The notes below the pieces were generated by a model. That model did no database searches. It saw only the letters and a program-made list of their open reading frames with translations, and was not told the origin of the DNA. The position numbers and the translations under genes are program-made. 64,000 bases of DNA, from assembly GCA_019054805.1 (NCBI GenBank), contig JAHQIY010000001.1:3858501-3922500 (forward strand). The letters are read 5' to 3'. The DNA is from Brachionus manjavacas. Lineage: Eukaryota > Rotifera > Eurotatoria > Ploima > Brachionidae. Below, piece after piece: positions 22,001-34,090 of this stretch (the first letter of the stretch is position 1; each line of letters opens with the position of its first letter).

Positions 22001-24937
22001 ATTTAGAAAAAAAAGATAAAAAATTTAATATCTTATAAGTGACAACCTTTACTTAGAGAATAAAAAATATATGATCAACCAATTTATTTAAATAAATTAT
22101 TTAATTTTTCATATGTATTTTGTATCGGACATTATTTATAATTCCTTGGGATCAAGATTTCATGAGATTCTTTAAAAAATTTAAGAAGTAAAATCTTGAT
22201 TTTGTGAAAAACAGATATGAATAGAAAAAATGATTAAAATATTAAAAGAATAGAAAAAAATTAAATACTTTTTTCTCTAACAGTTAAATTAGTAATACTT
22301 AAATTAGTTCTGTGAATGGAACATGATGCAACATTCAGAGTTGCATCAAATATCAAAGTCGGCTAAATTTGCAGATTTTACCAGAAATTAAATTTCAATA
22401 TTATCATTATTATTATTTTATTCATTTAACACCAATTCTGGCGATGTCAAAAATAAATTAAAAAAGCTAAAAAAAATATAAAATTAAAAAAAATAATGCA
22501 AGAAAATTGTTTTCTGTTCTTATGTACTTCAAAAAACCTAAAATCATGAATTTATTACTAATTAATTATTTATTTTTATTATTTATTCAATACATACTTT
22601 AGTTTACCTAAATGCTCTTTTCAAAATTTAAGAAGGTCAAGAGAAACAGTTTAATTTTTTTTCTCAATTAAAATTCTAAAATCAACAAGATAAAAAATTG
22701 AAATTTTTCATTTTCCTTAGTCGGGCATAAAAATCTCTTATAAATGAGACCAAATTAACTTGGTTGAAATTTAGATGGTTTAAATTTAAAAAAAATTGCC
22801 ATTACAAATTTTTTTACATAGATTTTTTTGTTGGATTCTCTTTAATCAAGTGGACAACAATTAAACCCAATTAAATTTTAAAAATTTATAGAAAATTTTA
22901 CGGCATCTTGAAGTTTAGAATCAAAAAAATCAGATCAAAAGGTATTTTTTTATAACTTACGAATGGTTTTTGATTAAGTAACTCTGCAAAATGCTAACTA
23001 ATACAAAAAACATGCTAAAAGTTAGATAAGGCTCTGCAAAAACTGAAATTTTGCAAGAAAATGAACGTCATTATAAAGTAATTAATCCAACTGCGCAATT
23101 TGATTGCAGAGTTTTTGCAGAGCCTTATCTAATATTTAGCATGTTTTTTGTATTAGTTAGCATTTTGCAGAGAGACTTAATCAAAAACCATTCGAAAGTT
23201 ATAAAAAAATACCTTTTGATCTGATTTTTTTGATTCTAAACTTCAAGATGCCAAAACTTACAATATAATTTATTTATTTTTGAAGACCAAATAAAACTTT
23301 TCTATCATTTTTATTATCAAAGATTTAGTTGCGCGTATGTTCGAAGAAAAGTCTAATTTTATTAATAAAAATTTAAAAAAGCTGGATTTTTTGAGAAAAT
23401 AATTCCAAAAAAATCCAGAAAATTCTCAAATTATATTTTTTTTCAAATTAGAGTAATAAGATTTTAAACAAAGTGACTATATTATGTATGAGTTTGAGGA
23501 AGTTAATATTTTCAGGTATATTGGGCATTGAATAGAATGGACAAATGTCACAGAAAAAAAATATGAAATTTAAATTTAAAAATTGCTTTTAAAAATTTTC
23601 GAAAAAAAAATTGAAAAAACCTGTAATGAGATTTTAGATCACTGTCGCCACATTCGATGCATTTAAATTGGGCCTTTTCACAACTAAATCTTAAGCTGCC
23701 ATAAATGAGAGCGCTCAGATTTGGACTATTTGACGATTCAACTTGACACAAATCTCTGTCCAAAACAAAATTACTTGATCTAAATCGCCTCCTTTGCATA
23801 TTCGGACGTACATTTGTTTGCTTGAGAGCTTTTTGTTTTTTTTTATAAACAACAGGCTCCTCGACTACAGGACTATTTGGCTCTTCCTTTAAACCATCTG
23901 TTTTTTCTTCCACAGATTCGTTTTTAGACGATTTCAAAGTTTGAGCTTTTTTAATCAAATTGGAATATTCACTTGTTTTTCTTTTGGTCTTTAAGCGACC
24001 CTCAAATTTTAGTTTATCTTTTAAAGCGTCATCTAATTTCACCTCGTTCTCTATTTCATCCAACTTCACCGAGTCATCTTCAGATGCTTCGTTTTCGGAC
24101 TCATTTCTGGCCTCGTTCAAGGACCGCTTACGTTTGCGTAAGTTTGTTTGAACACTTGATTTCGACTCTGCTTCAACAGCTTTGCTAATTTTGTTGGAAA
24201 AGCGTTTTTTAAGGTCCTTCTCAGCACTGACCAAATCAAGTTCTATTCTCTCATCGTAGTCCTCTTTTTTCTCGTCATCAGAGCTCTTTTCTTCATTGAT
24301 AATTATTGAGTTATGGTCAAAAACCAAGTGTTCTTTCATGTGGCGTATGTGAAGAATACATTTAGTGCAGTGTTTACACTTAGATGGAATAATTTGGTCG
24401 TTTTCGTGTTTATTAAAATGAGTTATTAAGTGTGAATAGAATATGTTGCATTGTACATGGCCGAGTTTTTTATTAAAAGGCAGAACAAGACTCTTGAGAC
24501 AGTAGGGACAAAAGTGCCGTAAAGTGTTGGGATGTTCTTTTTTAATGTGGTAGATAGCGTCCGCATAGAACGAGGTCCTAAAGCCACATGCATCACAGCG
24601 GTACGGCATCTCTTGTTCCGAATGATACTTGTTTAAGTGTTCGATTAAGTCACTGAGTTTTTCGTGCTGTTTTTCGCATATTCGACACTTGTATTCAGAT
24701 AATTGCTTCATATGTGCAGAGTCCAAGTGTTTTATGAGCTGAAATGGGTTGTTGAATTGGGTGTCACACACTCCGCATGTTGTGGTAACTGCATCGAATG
24801 GGGAAATGTAAATATTTTGATCTGTGGATAGATCGTTGCTTTCCAAATGAGAGCAAATGTGCGATGTTAACTCTATATTGTTTTCCAATATCAAATCGCA
24901 TATGTTACACTTAAAATAATAATTATTAAACAAAAGT
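19009..24937 (-). CDS. POGZ/ZNF280-like C2H2 zinc-finger protein (5' end incomplete)
   Basis: A putative nuclear DNA- or chromatin-binding protein. Two exons are evident: 23621-24937 and 19009-19411. The upstream exon ends SHYR|, the downstream one begins TEYECHQC, and phases agree. Exon 1 begins at an acceptor in mid-codon, so more 5' exons should exist. Zinc fingers: CNICDLILE...H, CGVCDTQF...H, CRICEKQH...H, CDACGFRTSFYADAIYHIKKEH, CPYCLKSL, CKHCTKCI. The order resembles the finger cluster of ZNF280/POGZ, including a MPYRCDACGFRTS block. A long acidic and basic linker follows, with RRRFRSSNF and the motif KALKQT. A C-terminal pair (FKCIECGDSDLKSHYR, YECHQCKYNTSCSKAFEYHLHGH) matches the family's tail. 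The 4.2 kb intron contains a separate gene on the opposite strand. The exact orthologue is unsettled. Confidence 0.7.
19495..21069 (+). CDS. FAM187-like immunoglobulin-domain membrane protein, nested in an intron
   Basis: Exons 19495-20379 and 20428-21069, joined by a 48-bp intron, encode 508 residues. A signal peptide (FICFFLVIHIKPLNAG) is followed by a V-type Ig domain (IVLKCKSK...IFWFRY...FETQDSGIYFC). Next is a Cys-rich WTDWTQCRGSCD segment with GWSCHL downstream, then a second Ig domain (LKISCLEF...EIKWTKND...LKYSDSGRFDCY). One membrane helix (ILKIICLICILTVLQMMANILY) and an acidic tail finish the protein. Ig - W-x-x-W-x-x-C module - Ig - TM is the layout of FAM187 proteins, single-pass type I membrane proteins of unclear function. 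The whole gene sits inside the intron of the zinc-finger gene, on the opposite strand, starting 83 bp from that gene's last exon. Confidence 0.7.
21659..21992. mobile_element. Degenerate palindromic MITE-like element
   Basis: The left part (21659-21790) and right part (21865-21992) are imperfect inverted copies for about 125 bp. Best-conserved blocks: TGAATTATGGTAAAAAA against the complement of the right end, and GCAACTGATACATCCTCTGTACCACCAA against GCGACTGATATATCCTGTGTACCACCAA. No ORF and no certain target duplication. It lies in the big intron of the zinc-finger gene, 3' of the nested gene. Confidence 0.5.
22275..22390 (+). repeat. Dispersed repeat, copy 1
   Basis: Shares a diverged direct match with 25045-25135: TTTTTCTC-AA-AGTT..., TGTGA-TGGAACAT, CAACAT-CA-A-TTGCATCA and TCAAAGTC-GCTAA. 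Both copies are on the + strand and noncoding. Probably an old transposon fragment; family unknown. Confidence 0.45.
22902..23252. mobile_element. 351-bp MITE with ~145 bp inverted repeats
   Basis: The arms 22902-23045 and 23110-23252 are almost perfect inverted copies, starting GGCATCTTGAAGTTTAGAATC and including ATCAGATCAAAAGGTATTTTTTTATAACTT, CTCTGCAAAATGCTAACTAATAC and AGATAAGGCTCTGCAAAAACT. Only about 65 bp lie between them. The flanks AAATTTTAC and AAAACTTAC match at 7 of 9 positions and may be a decayed 9-bp duplication, pointing to a MULE source. The arms are much better preserved than in the neighbouring element at 21659, so it is younger. Confidence 0.7.
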
Positions 24938-26319
24938 CTAAAAAAATGGTTTCAATTTGAATTTTAAAAATTTTAATTGAAATTTTAAATTTTGTGAATT
25001 TCAGTTCAAAAAAATAGAACAAAATGGTAAGAAACCGAATAGCTTTTTCTCCAAGAGTTCAAAATTGGTTATGTGAGTGGAACATAGTACAACATACACA
25101 ATTGCATCATCTGTCAAAGTCTGCTAATGATTTTCAAAATCTCTGACAATGGCAATGTGAATTTTCATACAAAAATTTCAAAACAAAATTTAAATTCTTA
25201 ATAAAAAAATGGCTTTTGAACTACAGATTTTTCTGTAATTTTTAAAAGTTGAAACAGACAATGTTTCATTTAACAGTTCAATTTAAGAAAAAATTTCAAT
25301 GAATGTTTTCCAATCAATTTAATCAAATTGAATGTTAACTTAGAAATTAAAAATTAAATTTTTACAATTGTAACGATGACAGAATTTAAACATCGCCAGT
25401 AGGCGTTTAATGAAATTATAAATAAAAAAAAATGACAGAATTTTAACATTTAAATAAAAAAAAATTACAAATTGCCAAAAAAATTCTGATTTGAATAGAT
25501 CATCGAGACGACAAATAAATAAATTCCAAAATATTGATATTTTTTTATCATTTAAATTTTCCTATTAATAAAAATTAATCTTTTTTTGTTAAATTTAGTG
25601 AAACATATTTTGTTTCATGTTGTTTCATCATCAAATTTTGAAAAGCTAAATTTTGTCAATATTTAATGAAAAAGAATTTTATTTTTGTAATTTGGAAAGG
25701 TTTGTAAGAAATTTCACAATGCCTCTGACAATTAAGTTCAATTTTCTAAATTTTATTTTATTTAATTGAAATTGGAAAAAAAATTTCCAAAGACTCTAAT
25801 AAACTTCAAACAATAAATTTTTTGCATGAACTAAAATAGTTATTGTGAAAATAACTATTTTTAATTTTAATTCTTGAGACAGTTCAAACATCTTGATCAT
25901 CAATCAAATTACACATTTGATTAGAAATGAGTAAAACTTGTCAAAACTAAAAAACTGATAATGCGTAAAATAATTTATAAAATATTTGTAAAATTTAAAA
26001 TTATTTTTGATAAAACCCCAGTGTGCTTTGGAATTATTTTAAGTATATTCTCATGGGATAATTTTTTTTACTTAATTGTAAAATAAATTCTTCTACCCTT
26101 TTTTTAAATTTAAACATCATATTTCGATTTTTCCATGGGACTTAAACTTCAATTAAATAAATAAATTAATTCAAATAATTTAAAAATATTCTTAATCAGC
26201 ACATTTAAATAAGATGATTTTAAAAAAATATTAATTTAGACCCATTAAATAATTCCAACAAAAATTGTCCCATATCATTTTCTTTTGTTACTCATATCCT
26301 TACTTATATTAAATGATTT
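24938..26319. other. Noncoding region upstream of the zinc-finger exon
   Basis: Probably intron or 5' region of the zinc-finger gene. No exon could be recognised. Contains the second copy of a dispersed repeat at 25045-25135. The missing 5' exon(s) of the zinc-finger gene should lie here or further right. Confidence 0.4.
25045..25135 (+). repeat. Dispersed repeat, copy 2
   Basis: Diverged direct copy of 22275-22390, with blocks TTTTTCTCCAAGAGTTCAAA, TGTGAGTGGAACAT, CAACATACACAATTGCATCA and TCAAAGTCTGCTAA. Noncoding. Confidence 0.45.
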
Positions 26320-26627
26320 TTAATCTCGGGTTATCATTATTTTTTTCCTTTTTAAATCAGTGGTAAAAAATTTAATACCCCACCATTTTTTATTGAGATG
26401 TTCATGGGTCAGTTTGCAAGGTTTTACTGTATTAGTTCCGCGATAAACAGATATTCCAAGTTTTACGCCACAAAATATTGTTATTATTGATTTTAAAAAA
26501 GGTTCAACTTTAGATGAAACCTTGGTGAAAAACCACATTCTTAAAGTACTGGTAAAAGTTTCAACAAGAAATGATTCTTTGATTGTTTCATAAACATCAC
26601 CAATTTTAATCGAACCAAATGCTGCAA
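26320..26627 (-). CDS. Possible terminal exon of an unrecognised gene
   Basis: A polypyrimidine tract ending TTTTTGCAG precedes a frame of about 101 codons that runs to a TAA at 26320-26322. The peptide begins FGSIKIGDVYETIKESFLVE, then MWFFTKVSSKVEPFLKS and CGVKLGISVYRGTNTVKP, and ends in a basic tail (DLKRKKIMITRD). The amino-acid mix is unlike the Phe/Asn/Lys noise of this AT-rich DNA. I do not recognise the family and could not find a partner exon with a matching phase. It could be a real 3' exon, a retrocopy or a relic. Confidence 0.35.
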
Positions 26628-27460
26628 AAACAAAAAAAAAAACCTTATAGATCGCAAAAAATAAAGCCCATCTAAAAACTAATTTAAATAAAATTTTTGA
26701 TTAAGACTAATTTAAAAAAAATTCAAGATTTCAAAAAAATTCAAAACCAAGTATTTTTTTTAATTCTTATTTTTATCCTCGCAAATGAAATAAAAAACTA
26801 ATTTTGAAAAAAAAAAAAATATTAAAGATAATTTATTTAATTTTATTTTAAAAATAGCATTTAAAATCGAAACCTTAGTTAAGACTGTTTAAAATTTTTA
26901 TTTTTGAATTAGATTTTTGAGCTTTATAGCCGGGGTATTTTATTATAAAGGAAGAGTTCAAAATCACATACCAGGTTTAAAGAAATGGTACTAAAATTAA
27001 TCAAAAATTAACATGGGTCTATCGTAATCGTTACATTGGAAAAAACCTGGTATTTGAGTTTAATACTGGACATGATGCCTAGGATCAAATTATTTTGTGA
27101 ACATTTGATCAATTAGTCGATGATATGACACTAAATTTTTTGAAATAATTTTTTGTGAAATTTAACTAAATTTCCCTAGAATATTTAAAATAAAAAATTC
27201 ATTCTATTTTTTGAAAAGAAAGAGTAATGAGCGATCTAGTGTTTAGCATTAACAAAAATATGGCCATAAAAATAGCTTTTTCAAAATGTGACCATAAAAA
27301 AATTAAATTAAAACAACATTATAATTTTGGTTAACTATGGTTTAAGGTCAAAGCAAAATTTTTCAATTAATTTTCTAATTTTAAATTTTTCCAACTCAAA
27401 TCAGATCTTATTCAACTTTTTTTTTCAGCAATAACATAACAGCAAAAATTCCTTTAAAAT

Positions 27461-28948
27461 TTAATTTACTTTTGCAGGATAATTTCCCGGCCTCAAATCA
27501 ATTGGCAAGTATGACGAATTGTTTTTTTTATTTGAATTTCGAGTCGTTACGGAAGTTTTAATGGCACCAAGTCTTCTAGAGTAAAATTTAGCAAATTCGT
27601 TAAAACAATTAGGAGTTGGTTTATTAGATATGGTATTTTCACTCTTAGACACAATATTCGCCTGCTTCTGCTTGATTTTTGACTCACATTTTGACTTGTC
27701 CTCTAATTCCTTGGCATTTGATTTACTCGCAGTGTCTTCTTTAGTTTTGCCTTCTTTAGAACTTTCATTGTTGGTGTCAAATTTCTCCATTTTTTTTTCC
27801 TCATAAGTTTCTTCGTGATTTTCAATTTTTTCACATTGTTTTTCTGATTCCTCGATTTTGGAAACAGGTTTAGGCGGTGCTTTTACATAAACAATTTCCT
27901 CTTCTTCGCATTCCAAGTTCAAATCAATTTCAGGAGCCTGTAGGACACGCTTATACACATATGTAGTAGTTATGGTTATTTTATTTCCGGATGTTGGGGT
28001 TATAGAATTTTGATTAACCTGTGTCAATGGTTGCTTTGCATGAATTGCATTCGTAATCACTGGGCTTGTGTGTTTGACGGCTTTATTTTGAACAATTGAT
28101 GAATTGGTCCGTTTCGTGGACTGCATGATCGGAGGAGGCAACATGTCTTTAAATATTGAATTCACTAGTGAAGATGTATGCTTGACAGCCTTTTGGACTT
28201 TGTTTTTATTTAGATCACTTGGTACTTGTGGCTGTTGGGCTTTAATGCATGTTTGTTTGAGCGCTTTTTGTACTTTAGAAGTAACTTGAGAGCTGGTGGC
28301 ATCCTGACTAAAGTTTAAAAGAGCTGTCCGCTTTACCGCTTTAGGAATTCGCTGAATGAGAGCGGCCCGAGTGTCTGGATCGATCCGGGTGCGTTTATTT
28401 GTTTGAATAGAAATTGGTTGGGGGTCAGAGTTGAGTATCAGATTTTGGAGCAGTGGAGTTTGGGACTTGTTTTGGGACAATGAAAGCTGTTTAGATTGAG
28501 AGGAGAATTTTTGCTGATTTAAAGTGAATTGTTCCTGATGAGCGATCATTTTCTGAAAAACTTCTATTTCGAATAGAGATGGTACAGCGTCTTCTTTGAG
28601 AATCATGATTACGTTTGATGGATCTTGACATGGGTCTTTGGCAATCAGAAAACTTTCTTCGTCAAAATGGTCAATGCAGACAAAGTGCTGTGCTGCTTGT
28701 TTTGTTTGAAGTATGTTTTCGAGCAAGTCCTCGCGCAATGTATTAATGTACCATTGGCGAGCGATGGCGTTCGATGTGGCCAAATTGGGAACTTGATAAA
28801 ATTTCACGTTCTTGTTAACTATTTTGTTTTCGCCATTTTTACAGCCGATGACTATGCATTGTGGATTAATGTTGTGACGCGAGGTGTCTAATTCGTAAAT
28901 GGGCTGATTTATGACTATTTTTTGGCCGACTGAATTTAAATTGTACAT
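27461..28948 (-). CDS. THAP-domain protein with basic tandem repeats
   Basis: A single open frame of 495 residues. The N-terminal THAP zinc finger (C2CH, DNA-binding) is visible as C31 and C36 (CIVIGC), FYQVP at 50-54, RQWYIN at 64-69, and C91/H94 in FVCIDHF. After a Gln/Ser-rich linker, four copies of a K-A-V/L-K-R/Q/H-T motif occur at about residues 203, 228, 253 and 289, the first three spaced 25 residues apart. The C-terminal third is acidic and Lys/Glu-rich. The frame ends GCAAAAGTAAATTAA; GTAAAT resembles this genome's donors, so the gene may continue by splicing rather than stop. The start is the first ATG, 30 codons before the finger. It lies on the same strand as the zinc-finger gene, which shares the KALKQT motif. 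Probably a nuclear transcriptional regulator. Confidence 0.7.
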   Translation of the reverse strand: MYNLNSVGQKIVINQPIYELDTSRHNINPQCIVIGCKNGENKIVNKNVKFYQVPNLATSNAIARQWYINTLREDLLENILQTKQAAQHFVCIDHFDEESFLIAKDPCQDPSNVIMILKEDAVPSLFEIEVFQKMIAHQEQFTLNQQKFSSQSKQLSLSQNKSQTPLLQNLILNSDPQPISIQTNKRTRIDPDTRAALIQRIPKAVKRTALLNFSQDATSSQVTSKVQKALKQTCIKAQQPQVPSDLNKNKVQKAVKHTSSLVNSIFKDMLPPPIMQSTKRTNSSIVQNKAVKHTSPVITNAIHAKQPLTQVNQNSITPTSGNKITITTTYVYKRVLQAPEIDLNLECEEEEIVYVKAPPKPVSKIEESEKQCEKIENHEETYEEKKMEKFDTNNESSKEGKTKEDTASKSNAKELEDKSKCESKIKQKQANIVSKSENTISNKPTPNCFNEFAKFYSRRLGAIKTSVTTRNSNKKNNSSYLPIDLRPGNYPAKVN

Positions 28949-31900
28949 GACTTAAATCATTAGAGTGTCAGAAAATAACGTTTAGTAATTTTTTATGTAT
29001 TATTTTAAATAAATTCAATCGATTTTTTAAATTTTTTTTTCATAACGCTTATTCAAATCAATTAAAATTGAAAAAATTCTAAAAATTAACCTAACTTTTT
29101 TGCTAATTTTAAAAGCAGGAATATAAAATCAGGTTATGAGCATGAATTCTTAAATATTTTGGATATTTTTAAATAAAAAATAAATTTTAAAATTTTTAAT
29201 TGTCTAAATTGTTATTTTTTGTTTAATGTAATTATAAGCATTTAAAATTTGGCATCAATTTTAAAATAATTTTTTATTACTCTCATACAGCTGTTAATTT
29301 TGATGAAACTAATTAGTGGTAATATAAAATTTAATGAAAAAAATCAGTGAATGTGCTCTCAAGCACACTATGAAAGCCATTTTTCTTTATTAAAATGTCA
29401 GAAAATTTTTTTTTTCATTTAAAATAGGGTACATATGTAAGCAATTTACATATGGTTCAGTGTCTTAAGAATTTTTTGGGGATCAATCAAAGTAATTTTT
29501 CAACTGTTAATCACAAAAGCTTGTCTAAAAATTATTCAAAATAGCTAATTGAATCGTTTTGAATATTGAAAATTCATTCCAAAGTTATCTTTGATAACCT
29601 TCGAGGCTTCGCAGTTTTAACCTACGAACCATTCATTATTTTAGCTGGCAGATCATTTAGATAAATTTTAAATAATAAAATTTTATATTTATTATTTATT
29701 TAATTGTTACTTTTGTCACAGCTATGGATAACTTAACCATGAAAAATTCTATGTCTATTGCTATTAAGAAAAACTTTAATTTATTTGACCAATAAACCAA
29801 ATAAAAAAAATAAATCAGCTTCATAATCAAAACAAATAAAGATAAAATTATTTTCATTTTTGTTGCTGCTGTTTTCGAATTTTATTGTTATAAAAATGAT
29901 CTTATCCAAGAGAAAAAATAAAAATATTAATTTCAATTTCAGTGAAAATACAACGATTTCAAATTATCTTAAATGATTTCATCAAAGGTTTATCAATTAT
30001 GTTGTTCAACAACAAATCGTTTTCTCTTTATCGACAGTAAAATTAAAACTTGTTGAAATATTTAAAAGAAAAAACAAAGAAAAATTTTTCTTTCATAAAG
30101 CAGCAAATTTTTGAAATTTTGTCAAGTGAAATATTTTTTGGTACTCGTAGTAAATTTTTAATATTGAATGACAACACATTTATATTAATAAAAAAATGAA
30201 AAAAAATTTTGCAGCATATTTATGGCTCGAAATTGTTTCTGTAACTAAAATTAATTTTTTATCACTAAAATATATTTACAAAATAAAAAGGCTACATGCT
30301 TTTAAAATAACTTTTTTTTTAATAAACATCCTTTTTGTTTTTAAAATATTCTATTTATTTAAAAATCTTTTTTGACATGATAATATTTCAAAAATTATAA
30401 TATAATTTTTTCACCAAATTTTGAAATGCTTGATTCAGGAATTATATTAGTTTTGTTGAAAGAATGAATACTCAAATCACTCAGGTAAAATAAAATTAAA
30501 CAACAAAAAGAAAAAAAGGCTTCGAGTATTTTAGTGTTAAGAAGTCATTTTGAGTTATTTAAATTTTTTCAGACTTTTTTCAGGAAGCTTTTTTTCTAAG
30601 AAAAAAAAGGTTTTTTAATTTTGAAAAAGTCTTTTATTTAAAGTGTTTTTATCTTAACAATATTGTTTTTATGTTAAAATTAATTTTATACAGAAATAAG
30701 TGAATTAATACAGATGAAGTTAAATTATTGATTAAAAAAGTACCGGAATAGAGTCAGAATAGGCCGTTTTTTGTCGAATGTCCACAAAATTGTTTTATTT
30801 CCCTTTTTTAAGTAGTGGGTTCATTTATGGCACTATCATGGTTACTTTCGTCTTCATGAACATATCATTCGCTAAATAATAATTTTTCAATATCATTTTT
30901 TATTTCTTGAAAAGATATTTTCGATTTGAATATTTTTTGTTCAAACTCAAATAAAAATGGAATTAAGAGTTTATCATGCAATAGAAAATTAAACATAAAC
31001 AAAATTTGTTAGGGAAAATTACGAAAAATAATTTTTTGGTGCTGTATTTTTAGTGATGCAATCTTTTCTTAATTCAAATAGAAAAAAATTCATTTTTCGA
31101 GACACTTTTTGAAATAAAATTAAAAAAAATTCTGAAGACCTCACTTTACTTAACTTGATATGAAACGATATTTTTGATTCCTGCTTTTTGAAAAAAATAC
31201 TGTTTAATCAAATTTAATTTAAATCATTGCTGCCAAATAAGTCATTATTTTCTAGAATGGCCAAAAACCTCCATCATAAAATCGAATGCTTCATAATGTT
31301 TGTCTAAATTATTTGGGACAATTTAAAGAAAAAGGAATACAGAGAGACCAAGGATGCTTTTGGCAATATGCTCCACGGCAAATCAAAGCCAAAATAAAAA
31401 TGCGAATAAGTAAAACTTTTTAAATCCAAATCTTTCTCATTCATTTTTGTTTTTTTTCCTAATTCTTTTATAAATTTTGAAATTATTTTTGAATTTTTTT
31501 AGTTCAAATTTTGAAAGTGTGTCGACTCAACGCTTTAATAATTTAAGAGGAAATTAAAATATTAAGCATATGTAATTAGACTAATCAAAATTGTTATTTT
31601 AGTGTAAAGTAAAATAAAACTAGTGATGAGCATAGAATTTCAATTATCTTCGCTGAACAATATCTAGTCATATATTTTAGATTAATTTAAAACCTAGCAT
31701 TTAAATGCGGGTCAAAATTTATATTCTGTATCTAAATTACTCAAATATCTAAAAGTTAAAAATTAGTAAAAACAAAAATGATATTTGATGCTTGTTGATA
31801 CAACTCAGCTTAAACATTAAATTATTATTAATTTTACCGCTTGAGCACGAACGATGAAATTTCTAACATAAACACTTTACGGTTCATTAAATTGTGCATC

Positions 31901-34090
31901 TGAATTTTAATTATTTTCACTCATGCATTTAACAAGCTACTTAAAGTTTTTTAGCGTTCAAGCTTATCTAAAGGTACACTCGGCCAAATTGATTGAATGT
32001 ATCCGATAGTAATGAATTTGCTTATGATTCTTAAAATTCGACTGACCGACTGACCCAATGTAATCAAACTAGTAAATATATTTTCATGCCCTGAACATTT
32101 TTGAGTATTTTCTTTTCAGGCAAAATAAAAAAAAGTCTAAAATTTATCGATTTAAATTAAACAATTTTGACATAGAGTCTGAGCGATTTTGGCTTGTTCG
32201 ACCATTACAAAATTGAATTAAGGTCATATTTAAATAATTTTTTTGTTTTGATTTTTGTGACCACGAGCTGGAATAAAATAATTAGATACAAATTGGCCAC
32301 CAAATTTTCACCTTAAAAAATTAAATTTTAATCTATCTTTTTCTATCATTTGGACTTGAGGCTTGAGGCACAATTCCCTAAAACAATGAATTCTATAATG
32401 ATAGGTTATTTTGAGACATGTGAGAATTATTAAATTGACAGGGTTTTTTTTGTATTTTTGTTTTAATTATTCTTTAATAAATCCTTCTTTAATAAGTAAA
32501 AAATGGAAACATTTTAGAGAGAAGAGCCTAAATGTAATTTAATTTTTAATTTCAAGGAAAAAAAAACAAGTAAAGCTTTTCGGCAAAATTTATTTTAAAG
32601 AAATGTCAAAATTTAATCAGAGCAAATATGAGCAAAATATGTCCGTGATGTTGATATCTAATTATAGATAAACTGAAATGGCTTAGATTATTTAAATCAT
32701 TTTTTAATTTCATTATTTTTAGTTCACCGAATAAATTATTAGAAAATATTGAAAAATATAACAAAATTAGATATAATTTTTAAAAATTCTTTTTCTTATT
32801 ATTTAATACTTTTGTATCATTTTTTGAAAGTCAATATATTTTATTTTTTTATTTACACGTCTATCTTTGATTTAAGAAAATAGGTACTAGAAAAGGAGAT
32901 GAGCGCCTCCCCATTATCCTCTAAGATAGAAAGGGGACAAATTCCTATGGGATCATTAAATAAAGTAATTAATTGTTCTTAACATATTATAGTGAATCTT
33001 TTAGAAAAGAAACTTTCAAAATTATTACGATGAAATGTTTCAAATTTTAAATGAAATGCAAAAAACTTAAAAAAATTTAAATAATATTTATTTTATTTCA
33101 TTGAACTATGTGAAATGATTTAGAAAAAATCATATTATTTTAATTTTTTGGTTAATTTTTTATCCATAAAAGATTTCTTTAAGTTGAAATAAGCTGTTGA
33201 AATTTTTTTTTTAATTCTTAATTTAAACAAAATTGAGTAATATCAGATTATATTCGAATTTCATTTATTTTTCTTATTTATTTAAATCAAAATTAAGCTT
33301 TTTTTTATTTTATTAAAAATATTTAAGATAATCAATATTATTTAATTTTGTTTCATTATTATTTTTAATTCTTACCATTTTTGTCGTTTAATAAATTTTT
33401 TATATTATTTTATTCAATTTATTCCAGAATGTGATTTTTGAGTACAATTGTAAAAAAATTATTCTTTTTCAGAGTGAAAATTTAATTTTGATCTCTTTAA
33501 TTTTAGATAAAATAATTATTTCAGAATATCAATACTTATTTTAAACAATTTAAATGAAGAATTTTCTCATATCCTTTATTTAAATTTTTAAATTCATTAT
33601 ATCCATATAAAATTAAATTAATTTAAAATGGAAAAATGTCTTTAAAAATTTCTTAAATGAAAGTAAATAGCTCGATGAATCATTAAATATTGTTTGTTCA
33701 TTTTAAATTCTTAATTATGACTATTTTAAGTAGTTGTTCTACAATTTTTTTTAAAGATACTATTTTTTCACTCTAATTTTTTGAAAAAAAATTGACATTA
33801 AGTTTATTTTTTTTTAAAAGTTAAATTTTTCCATTAATTTTATAATCTTAAATAATTCAATGTGTAATAAATCGAACTTCTAATTATATTCTTATAATTC
33901 AATGAGGAGTTTTTATTAACAGAAGCAAATTTATTGATTTGATTTCGGAAAATTAAATTATTATGTTTTTATCAATATTCATATCCTCTCTATTTATTAG
34001 GTAAATAAAATTAAGTGATTAAAAATTATTTTGAATTTTTAATTAATTGGAAATAATCAAAAATTTATTATTTATTTATATATTTTTTAG
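28949..34090. other. 5.1 kb intergenic region between divergent THAP and laminin genes
   Basis: Very AT-rich. No coding exon, RNA gene or transposon with clear ends was recognised. A slightly richer patch at 31240-31400 gave no convincing protein. Both divergent promoters must lie here, laminin's near 34000, but no TATA element could be assigned with confidence amid the A/T runs. Confidence 0.45.

Noticed and set aside
24937-27461. Direct splicing of the THAP frame to the zinc-finger exon
   Set aside because: The only good donor at the THAP end leaves phase 0, whereas the zinc-finger exon needs two carried bases. Kept only as a possibility through an unseen middle exon.
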